Shown here piece by piece: positions 7,942-13,398 of a stretch of 13,398 nucleotides of DNA. Location: NCBI GenBank assembly GCA_946575275.1, contig CAMNZV010000022.1, positions 1 to 13,398 on the forward strand. Direction: 5' to 3'. The position numbers and the translations under genes were made by a program. Source of the stretch: an uncultured Clostridium sp. Its GTDB lineage: Bacteria > Bacillota > Clostridia > Clostridiales > Clostridiaceae. The notes beneath the pieces were generated by a model that did no database searches, had not been told where the DNA came from, and saw nothing but the letters and a program-made list of their open reading frames with translations. Every line of letters starts with the position of its first letter. Within the stretch, counting starts at the first letter, position 1.

Positions 7942-9960
7942 ATGGAATGGTTGATGATGCCATTAATTTGTGGGTTTATAGGATTAATAGTAATGGTTTT
8001 CATTTCCTTTGGAATTATTAAAAAGAATTCAGGAAATGAAAAAATGCAAGAAATTGCAGGTCATATTGAAGAAGGAGCAATAGCCTTTCTAAAAAAGGAA
8101 TATGTTTATTTAACAGTATTTATAGTAGTTGTTTTTGCACTTCTTGCAGTTTTCTTAAATATTAAAACTGCAATTGCATTTTTAGTTGGAGCCCTATTTT
8201 CAATAATTGCAGGAAATATAGGAATGAGAATAGCAGTAAAAGCAAATGTAAGAACAGCACAAGCAGCAAAAACTGGCATAAAAGAAGCACTTTCAGTTGC
8301 ATTTTCAGGTGGGACAGTAATGGGACTTTGTGTAGTTGGACTTGGGTTATTTGGACTTGGTATGTTTTGTATTTTCTATGACTTAAATACAGAGTACATA
8401 ACAGGATTTGGACTTGGAGCATCTTCAATTGCCCTATTTGCAAGAGTTGGTGGTGGAATATATACAAAGGCTGCTGATGTTGGTGCAGATTTAGTAGGAA
8501 AGGTTGAAAATGATATACCTGAGGATGATCCAAGAAATCCAGCAGTTATAGCAGATAATGTAGGGGATAATGTTGGTGATGTAGCAGGTATGGGGGCAGA
8601 TCTTTTTGAATCCTATGTTGGTTCAATTATATCAGCTATAACTTTAGGAGCCTTAATTCCAAGTATATCAGCTACTGATGGAGCAATATATCCATTAATA
8701 CTATCATCAATTGGAATAATTGCATCAATTATAGGTGTAATATTTGTAAAATTATCAAAATCAGAAAAGCCACAAAAGGCATTAAATTTAGGAACAACTG
8801 TAGCTAGCGTAATTGTAGTAATATTTGGAGCATTAACATGCTATGCTATGTTTAATAGCTTAAAATTGTTTATACCAGTTATAGCAGGACTTGCAGTTGG
8901 AGTAATTATTGGAAAAGTTACAGAGGTATATACATCTTCAGATTATAAGTATGTAAAACTAATTGCCAATGAGTCAGAAACAGGACCTGCAACTAATATT
9001 ATTTCAGGACTATCAGTTGGAATGAAATCAACAGTGGTACCAATAATATTAATAGTTATTGGAATAATAGTAGCCTTCTTTGGTGTTGGAGGATATTCAA
9101 ATCCAGAGATGGGCCTATATGGAATAGCTCTATCAGCAGTAGGAATGCTTGCAACAACAGCAACAACAGTTGCAGTAGATGCCTATGGACCAATTGCAGA
9201 TAATGCAGGAGGTATTGCAGAAATGTGCAACCTAGATCCAAAGGTACGTGAAATAACAGATACATTAGACTCTGTAGGAAACACTACAGCAGCAATGGGA
9301 AAAGGATTTGCAATAGGATCAGCTGCCCTAACAGCTTTAGCCCTATTTGCATCCTATGCACAGGCAGTAAATCTTAAAACAATAGATTTATTAAATCCAG
9401 TTACCCTAGTTGGAATGTTAATTGGAGGTATGCTACCATTTTTATTTAGTGCCCTTACAATGGCATCTGTAGGAAAGGCAGCAACACAAATGGTAGAAGA
9501 AGTAAGAAGACAGTTTAGAGAGAAAAAAGGAATTTTACAAGGAACAGAAAAGCCAGATTATTCAAAATGCGTAGAAATATCAACAGAAGCAGCCCTTAAA
9601 GAAATGATACTTCCAGGAGTTCTTGCAATAGTAATACCACTTTTAGTTGGAATACTTTTAGGTGCTGAAGCCCTAGGAGGACTTATAGGTGGTGGAGTTA
9701 CAACAGGAGTTTTAATGGCTATAATGATGGCAAATGCTGGAGGTGCCTGGGATAATGCTAAAAAATATATTGAAGGTGGAGCACATGGAGGAAAAGGCAG
9801 TTATGCCCATAAGGCAGGAGTAGTTGGAGATACAGTTGGAGATCCATTTAAAGATACATCAGGACCTGCAATGAATATTCTAATGAAACTTATGACAATA
9901 GTTTCATTGGTATGTGCACCTATAATAGTAAAATATGGTGGGGTATTATTAGACCTATAA
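7942..9960 (+). CDS. hppA: Membrane-bound ion-translocating pyrophosphatase (K+-dependent type)
   Basis: This integral membrane enzyme hydrolyses pyrophosphate and uses the energy to pump H+ or Na+ out of the cytoplasm. The 672 residues and about 16 hydrophobic helices fit the family. The substrate-site motifs are visible: [14 protein letters not shown] (174-187), [19 protein letters not shown] (195-213), [10 protein letters not shown] (216-225), a second DNAGGIAEM motif around 420, and [19 protein letters not shown] near the C-terminus. [10 protein letters not shown] (446-455) has A450 and G453. This is the pattern of K+-dependent enzymes, whereas K+-independent ones carry lysine at the first position. 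K+-dependent members from anaerobes often pump Na+, but the ion cannot be settled by reading. AGGGG at 7929-7933 precedes the ATG. The gene is monocistronic and lies between secG and rnr. Confidence 0.96.
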   Translation: MEWLMMPLICGFIGLIVMVFISFGIIKKNSGNEKMQEIAGHIEEGAIAFLKKEYVYLTVFIVVVFALLAVFLNIKTAIAFLVGALFSIIAGNIGMRIAVKANVRTAQAAKTGIKEALSVAFSGGTVMGLCVVGLGLFGLGMFCIFYDLNTEYITGFGLGASSIALFARVGGGIYTKAADVGADLVGKVENDIPEDDPRNPAVIADNVGDNVGDVAGMGADLFESYVGSIISAITLGALIPSISATDGAIYPLILSSIGIIASIIGVIFVKLSKSEKPQKALNLGTTVASVIVVIFGALTCYAMFNSLKLFIPVIAGLAVGVIIGKVTEVYTSSDYKYVKLIANESETGPATNIISGLSVGMKSTVVPIILIVIGIIVAFFGVGGYSNPEMGLYGIALSAVGMLATTATTVAVDAYGPIADNAGGIAEMCNLDPKVREITDTLDSVGNTTAAMGKGFAIGSAALTALALFASYAQAVNLKTIDLLNPVTLVGMLIGGMLPFLFSALTMASVGKAATQMVEEVRRQFREKKGILQGTEKPDYSKCVEISTEAALKEMILPGVLAIVIPLLVGILLGAEALGGLIGGGVTTGVLMAIMMANAGGAWDNAKKYIEGGAHGGKGSYAHKAGVVGDTVGDPFKDTSGPAMNILMKLMTIVSLVCAPIIVKYGGVLLDL

Positions 9961-9972
9961 AAATAAAGTACA

Positions 9973-10005
9973 AAAGTGCAGACAGTAAATATCTGCACTT
10001 TCTTT
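9973..10005 (+). terminator. Hairpin terminator after hppA (weak T tail)
   Basis: The perfect 10-bp stem AAAGTGCAGA (9973-9982) pairs with TCTGCACTTT (9992-10001) around a 9-base loop. The tail is TTTCTTT, interrupted by C, so it may terminate incompletely and allow some readthrough into rnr. Confidence 0.75.
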
Positions 10006-10012
10006 AGTAATG

Positions 10013-10021
10013 TGTTAAAAT
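10013..10021 (+). promoter_or_regulatory. Possible extended -10 element for rnr-smpB
   Basis: TGTTAAAAT (10013-10021) reads as an extended -10 box. No convincing -35 hexamer lies 17 bases upstream, because that region is the hppA terminator stem. It is the best promoter candidate between hppA and rnr; readthrough from hppA is the alternative. Confidence 0.3.
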
Positions 10022-10077
10022 GTAAATGAGTAAAAGGATTTATTTAGGTAATAATACATAACAGGAGGTGTATTAAA

Positions 10078-12300
10078 ATGGGATTTAAACATACATTAAT
10101 AGAATTTATGAGGGAAGACGCATATAGACCAATGGACATTCAAGAATTGGCAATGGTATTTAATATAAATAATGAGGAATATAAGGCATTTAAAAAGGCA
10201 TTAAGAACAATGGAAAAGGAAGGGACAATAGTTAAAACTAAAAGGGAAAAATACGCAGTTCCAGAAAGAATTGGACTAATTATAGGTAAATTGCAAGCCC
10301 ATTCTAAGGGTTTTGGATTTTTAATACCAGAAAAAGAAGGGGAAAAGGACGTATTTATCCCAAGTTCAAATATGAACGGTGCCTTTAATGGTGATAAGGT
10401 TCAAGTTCAGATAACAAGAGAAGACTTCAAAGGAAAAAAACGTGAAGGTGAAATAGTTAAAATAATAGAAAGAGTTAACAAAAATTTAGTTGGAGTATAC
10501 GAAGATAGCAAAAATTTTGGATTTGTAGTTCCAGAGGATACAAAAATAACTCAGGATATATTTATTCCTAAAAAAGATAGAAATGGAGCTAAAACAGGAG
10601 ATGTAGTTACAGTTGAAATTACAACTTGGCCAGATAAAAGAAGAAGCCCTGAAGGGGTTATACTTGAAGTCTTAGGACAAAAAGGTGATAAAGGTTTAGA
10701 CATTTTAACTATAATTAAAAAGTTTGGACTTCCAGAAGAATTTCCACCAAAGGTTGAAAACTTTATAGAAAACATTCCAGATGAAGTTTTAGATTCTGAA
10801 TTAAAAAATAGAAGAGATTTAAGAAATCTTACAATGGTAACAATTGATGGCGAGGATGCTAAAGATTTAGACGACGCTGTTTCTGTAGAAAAATTAGATA
10901 ATGGAACATTTAAGCTTGGAGTTCACATTGCAGATGTTACAAACTATGTTACAGAAAAAAATCCATTAGACAAAGAAGCATTAAAAAGAGGAACATCTGT
11001 ATATTTAATTGATAGAGTAATACCAATGCTTCCAAAGAAACTATCAAATGGAATATGTTCGTTAAATCCTAATGTTAATAGACTTGCATTAAGTTGTTTT
11101 ATGACAATAGACAAAAATGGTAGGGTAATAGACCATGAAATATGTGAATCTGTTATTAAAACCAAGGAAAGAATGACATATACAGATGTTACAAAAATTC
11201 TTAAGGATAATGATGCAGAGTTAATTAAAAAATACGATTATTTAATAGAAGACTTTAAAAACATGGAAGAACTATGTAATATCCTAAATAAAAAAAGAAT
11301 GAAAAGAGGGGCAATAGATTTTGATTTTCAAGAGTCAAAGATAATACTTGATAATCTTGGAAAGCCAATTGATATAAAACCTTATGACAGAGAAATTGCA
11401 AATAGGATGATTGAAGAATTTATGCTTATAGCTAATGAAACAGTTGCAGAGCATATGTTCTTTTTAAACCTACCTTTTGTATATAGAGTTCATGAAAATC
11501 CAGATGAAGAAAAGCTTCAAAAATTTAAAGAATTTGTTTATAATTTAGGTTATTTTGTAAGATGGAATGGCGAGATAACGCCAAAGGATCTTCAAGGAAC
11601 TTTAGAAGAATTTAAGGGTAAAAAGGAAGAAATAGTTGTAAGTACATTACTATTAAGAAGTATGATGCAGGCAAGATATTCTCCAGAATGCTTAGGACAC
11701 TTTGGTCTTGCAGCAAAATATTATTGTCATTTTACATCACCAATTAGAAGATATCCAGACCTTCAAATACACAGAATAATAAAAGAACATTTACATGGGA
11801 AAATAGATGATGGAAGAATAAAAAAACTAGTAAATTTAGTTGACTATGCAGCAAAACAATCATCAGAAACTGAAAGAATTGCAGAAGAGGCAGAAAGAGA
11901 AGTTGATGATCTTAAAAAAGCAGAATATATGTTAGATAAAATAGGAGAAGAATTTACAGGAATAATATCATCTGTAACTTCCTTTGGATTCTTTGTGGAA
12001 CTTACAAATACAATAGAGGGTCTTGTACACATTACAGCTTTAGATGATGATTATTATATTTATGATGAAATTCACCTATGCTTAATAGGAGAAAGAACAA
12101 AGAAAAAATATAAACTTGGTGATACAGTAAAAGTAACATGTAGCAGAGTTGACATTCCAAACAGAGAAATTTTCTTTGATTTAATTGAAGAAGAAGAAAA
12201 AGAAGAAATAAGGCCATCAAAAGAAATTATAGAAAAAATACCAGAGCTTAAAAAAAGTCTTAAGAAAGACATTGAAGATGAAGATGATAATACATTATAA
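10078..12300 (+). CDS. rnr: Ribonuclease R (3'-5' exoribonuclease)
   Basis: RNase R degrades structured RNA from the 3' end. With SmpB and tmRNA it removes the faulty mRNAs released by trans-translation. The 740 residues show the full RNase R layout: an N-terminal winged-helix region (about 1-65), two cold-shock domains (about 70-130, with KGFGFLIPE, and 145-205, with KNFGFVVPE), and the catalytic RNB domain (about 245-575). A C-terminal S1 domain (about 626-703) precedes an acidic/lysine tail. The metal-binding aspartates appear as D257, D263, D265 and D266 in TIDGEDAKDLDDAV, with the same spacing as RNase II D201/D207/D209/D210. The HFTSPIRRYPDLQIHR motif (551-566) is intact. AGGAGGTG (10063-10070) gives a strong start at the ATG. 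smpB follows after 43 bases with no terminator, so the two are co-transcribed. Confidence 0.97.
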   Translation: MGFKHTLIEFMREDAYRPMDIQELAMVFNINNEEYKAFKKALRTMEKEGTIVKTKREKYAVPERIGLIIGKLQAHSKGFGFLIPEKEGEKDVFIPSSNMNGAFNGDKVQVQITREDFKGKKREGEIVKIIERVNKNLVGVYEDSKNFGFVVPEDTKITQDIFIPKKDRNGAKTGDVVTVEITTWPDKRRSPEGVILEVLGQKGDKGLDILTIIKKFGLPEEFPPKVENFIENIPDEVLDSELKNRRDLRNLTMVTIDGEDAKDLDDAVSVEKLDNGTFKLGVHIADVTNYVTEKNPLDKEALKRGTSVYLIDRVIPMLPKKLSNGICSLNPNVNRLALSCFMTIDKNGRVIDHEICESVIKTKERMTYTDVTKILKDNDAELIKKYDYLIEDFKNMEELCNILNKKRMKRGAIDFDFQESKIILDNLGKPIDIKPYDREIANRMIEEFMLIANETVAEHMFFLNLPFVYRVHENPDEEKLQKFKEFVYNLGYFVRWNGEITPKDLQGTLEEFKGKKEEIVVSTLLLRSMMQARYSPECLGHFGLAAKYYCHFTSPIRRYPDLQIHRIIKEHLHGKIDDGRIKKLVNLVDYAAKQSSETERIAEEAEREVDDLKKAEYMLDKIGEEFTGIISSVTSFGFFVELTNTIEGLVHITALDDDYYIYDEIHLCLIGERTKKKYKLGDTVKVTCSRVDIPNREIFFDLIEEEEKEEIRPSKEIIEKIPELKKSLKKDIEDEDDNTL

Positions 12301-12332
12301 TAGTAATTATAAAATATGTCTAAAGTAAAGTT

Positions 12333-12338
12333 GGTGAG
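12333..12338 (+). promoter_or_regulatory. Ribosome binding site supporting the smpB TTG start
   Basis: GGTGAG lies five bases before the TTG at 12344. It is a modest Shine-Dalgarno match, but its spacing is right. No ATG occurs in frame until about residue 65, deep inside the conserved protein, so the TTG start is the only reasonable one. Confidence 0.7.
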
Positions 12339-12343
12339 ATAAA

Positions 12344-12814
12344 TTGGTTAGAAAGAAAAACAGTAATTCCTTAGCTGAAAATAGAAGGGCTAGACATGAA
12401 TATTTCATAGAAGAAACTATAGAAGCTGGAATAGCATTAGTTGGTACAGAAGTTAAATCTATAAGACTTGGAAAGTGTAATTTAAAAGATTGTTATGGAG
12501 ATGTATATAATGGAGAGGTCCTTATAAAGAACATGCATATTAGTCCTTATGAACAGGGCAATATATTTAACGTAGATCCCCTAAGATATAGAAAGCTACT
12601 TCTTCATAGAAGTGAAATTTTCAGGTTAATGGGTCTAGTTCAAAGAGATGGTTATGCCTTGATTCCATTATCCCTATATTTAAAAAATGGTAAGGTTAAA
12701 GTTGCACTTGGAATATGTAAGGGTAAGAAGAACTATGACAAGAGAGATACAATGCTAGAGAAGGCACACAAAAGAGATATGGATAGAGCTATAAAAGAGC
12801 GAAATAGAATGTAA
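12344..12814 (+). CDS. smpB: SsrA-binding protein SmpB
   Basis: SmpB binds tmRNA and brings it to stalled ribosomes for trans-translation. The 156 residues are full length for the family. Visible features are the N-terminal [20 protein letters not shown] segment, [18 protein letters not shown] (34-51), the central ISPYEQGN and LLLHRSEI motifs, and the basic tail [30 protein letters not shown] from about residue 127, which inserts into the decoding channel. The start is TTG, chosen from family length and upstream GGTGAG. The gene is the second of an rnr-smpB transcript and lies about 520 bases upstream of the ssrA gene it partners. Confidence 0.97.
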   Translation: MVRKKNSNSLAENRRARHEYFIEETIEAGIALVGTEVKSIRLGKCNLKDCYGDVYNGEVLIKNMHISPYEQGNIFNVDPLRYRKLLLHRSEIFRLMGLVQRDGYALIPLSLYLKNGKVKVALGICKGKKNYDKRDTMLEKAHKRDMDRAIKERNRM

Positions 12815-12815
12815 T

Positions 12816-12853
12816 AAAAAATCTTCATTAGAATAATCTAATGAAGATTTTTT
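12816..12853. terminator. Bidirectional terminator between smpB and the - strand small gene
   Basis: The perfect 17-bp stem at 12816-12832 (six A, then TCTTCATTAGA) pairs with 12837-12853 (TCTAATGAAGA, then six T) around an ATAA loop. The flanking A6 and T6 runs make it symmetric. It should end rnr-smpB transcripts on the + strand and could end the convergent transcript of the small - strand gene, whose stop is at 12978. Confidence 0.93.
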
Positions 12854-12977
12854 GTGCATCCAAAGGATGCGATTTTAACATTTCTTGGGTGGAAATGTAA
12901 AAATGTATATAAAAAAATTGTTGGGCGTTTTTAAAATTTCCTCATAGCTATAGTGTACAATATAATTAAGTGTTTGT

Positions 12978-13178
12978 CTAGTGAATACAAAATTTCTTTG
13001 GCTCATTACTTATAAAATAACTTTTTGGATTACAAGTTGCACTATAATCATAAGTATCTATTAAAGAAAATAACGCATTCATAAGTAAAATAAGCAAAAT
13101 AATTAGGGAAATTATAATTTTTAAAAGAGTATGATTCCTTTTGTAAAAATGTAATAAATCTTTAAACCAAATTGCCAT
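12978..13178 (-). CDS. Small single-pass membrane protein, unknown function
   Basis: I do not recognise this 66-residue protein. The chosen ATG (13178-13176) has a good Shine-Dalgarno sequence AGGAG (13189-13193, - strand) 10 bases upstream. A longer frame from 13202 would place that site inside the coding sequence. The N-terminus MAIWFKDLLHFYKRNHTLLK is basic and amphipathic. One strong membrane helix covers about residues 19-40 (KIIISLIILLILLMNALFSL). The tail is polar with two cysteines (C49, C64). The positive-inside rule predicts the N-terminus in the cytoplasm and the tail outside. The gene is convergent with smpB, sharing its symmetric terminator, and divergent from ssrA. The ribosome binding site and the coherent topology argue for a real gene, but no family match was possible. 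Confidence 0.6.
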   Translation of the reverse strand: MAIWFKDLLHFYKRNHTLLKIIISLIILLILLMNALFSLIDTYDYSATCNPKSYFISNEPKKFCIH

Positions 13179-13188
13179 AAAATAAAAT

Positions 13189-13193
13189 CTCCT
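13189..13193 (-). promoter_or_regulatory. Ribosome binding site fixing the start of the small membrane protein
   Basis: On the - strand AAAGGAGAT covers 13195-13187, with core AGGAG. It is 10 bases before the ATG at 13178. It favours this start over the ATG at 13202, which has no such site upstream. Confidence 0.65.
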
Positions 13194-13246
13194 TTCATAC
13201 ATTAATATTTATAGTATTTGCAAAAGTTATTATAAATATTTACCAT

Positions 13247-13275
13247 TTGACATGGATGAATTCATATTATATAAT
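13247..13275 (+). promoter_or_regulatory. Consensus sigma-A promoter of ssrA
   Basis: TTGACA (13247-13252) and TATAAT (13270-13275) are both perfect and are separated by the ideal 17 bases. It is the strongest promoter in the window, as expected for an abundant stable RNA. Transcription should start near 13282, so ssrA is expressed independently of smpB. Confidence 0.95.
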
Positions 13276-13283
13276 GAGGTACT

Positions 13284-13325
13284 GGAGATTTAAAACTAAA
13301 TCTTTCATTAGTTTTGAAAATCTCC
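13284..13325 (+). other. Hairpin in the 5' leader of pre-tmRNA
   Basis: GGAGATTT (13284-13291) pairs with AAATCTCC (13318-13325), and AAAACTAA (13292-13299) pairs with TTAGTTTT (13308-13315). This makes a 16-bp stem with a two-base GA bulge on the 3' side and an 8-base loop. It begins one to three bases after the predicted transcription start and ends ten bases before the mature tmRNA 5' end. It would thus form a structured leader that RNase P removes. It is not a terminator, because no T run follows. Confidence 0.75.
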
Positions 13326-13335
13326 TTACTTACAT

Positions 13336-13398
13336 GGGGGCGTGTTGGCTTCGACGGGGGTAAGGTGGGTTTGATAAGCGGGCCGAGGGAAGCATGGC
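13336..13398 (+). ncRNA. ssrA: tmRNA (SsrA RNA), 5' part only, cut by the window end
   Basis: tmRNA acts as tRNA and mRNA to rescue stalled ribosomes and tag the unfinished protein for degradation. The 5' end is diagnostic: GGGGGCGTG starts the acceptor-stem strand, followed by the near-universal GGCTTCGACGGGGGT of the tRNA-like domain (13348-13362) and then the start of helix P2. The mature end is placed at the G run starting at 13336, by analogy with other bacterial tmRNAs. The tag reading frame, pseudoknots and 3' CCA end lie beyond the window. It lies downstream of its protein partner smpB. Confidence 0.95.

Noticed and set aside
8162..8533. 123-residue open frame on the - strand inside hppA
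   Set aside because: It is low complexity (Leu/Gln/His-rich), which is what the reverse of a membrane-protein gene gives, and it lies opposite conserved hppA motifs.
12032..12272. Two overlapping - strand open frames inside the 3' end of rnr
   Set aside because: They overlap each other in different frames and lie opposite the S1 domain and acidic tail of RNase R; neither has family features.
12961..12966. TATAAT that could be a + strand promoter between smpB and the small gene
   Set aside because: There is no acceptable -35 box at 16-18 bases and no extended -10, and nothing on the + strand starts downstream until the separate ssrA promoter.

Overview
The window is a low-GC, strongly AT-biased stretch of a Firmicutes chromosome (AGA/ATA/TTA-rich codons, strong AGGAGG ribosome binding sites, sigma-A type promoters, intrinsic terminators). 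Gene content and protein sequences point to Clostridium sensu stricto (a cluster I, C. perfringens-like relative). The species call is inference. Nearly everything is core housekeeping on the + strand. I see no insertion sequence, prophage, CRISPR array or defence island.

Layout: (1) 3-2165, tex, an RNA-binding S1/YqgF/HhH protein whose start lies at the window edge. (2) 2179-3059, a self-contained riboflavin-uptake unit: promoter, FMN riboswitch with a terminator, ribU (ECF transporter S component) and its own terminator. (3) 3122-5990, a secreted cell-wall hydrolase with six SH3 repeats and an NlpC/P60 domain, followed without a visible terminator by a small protein-kinase-like protein of unknown role. 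(4) 6015-7477, enolase with a strong extended -10 promoter. (5) 7489-7857, secG. (6) 7867-10005, hppA, a K+-dependent-type membrane pyrophosphatase. (7) 10063-12853, rnr then smpB, 43 bases apart and closed by a 17-bp terminator. (8) 12978-13178 on the - strand, a small single-pass membrane protein of unknown function. (9) From 13247, a consensus promoter, a leader hairpin and the 5' end of ssrA (tmRNA), cut by the window end.

How the parts relate: secG, rnr, smpB and ssrA form a grouping common in Firmicutes. SecG serves protein export. SmpB and tmRNA rescue stalled ribosomes, and RNase R degrades the defective mRNAs released by trans-translation. Here hppA, with its own promoter and terminator, lies between secG and rnr. 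The ribU unit is an FMN-feedback uptake switch.

No clearly new multi-gene system is visible. The items most worth a second look are the kinase-like protein with altered catalytic motifs next to the wall hydrolase, the small membrane protein divergent from ssrA, the hairpin that probably caps the pre-tmRNA 5' end, and the recent SH3 repeat expansion and catalytic-domain insertion in the wall hydrolase.
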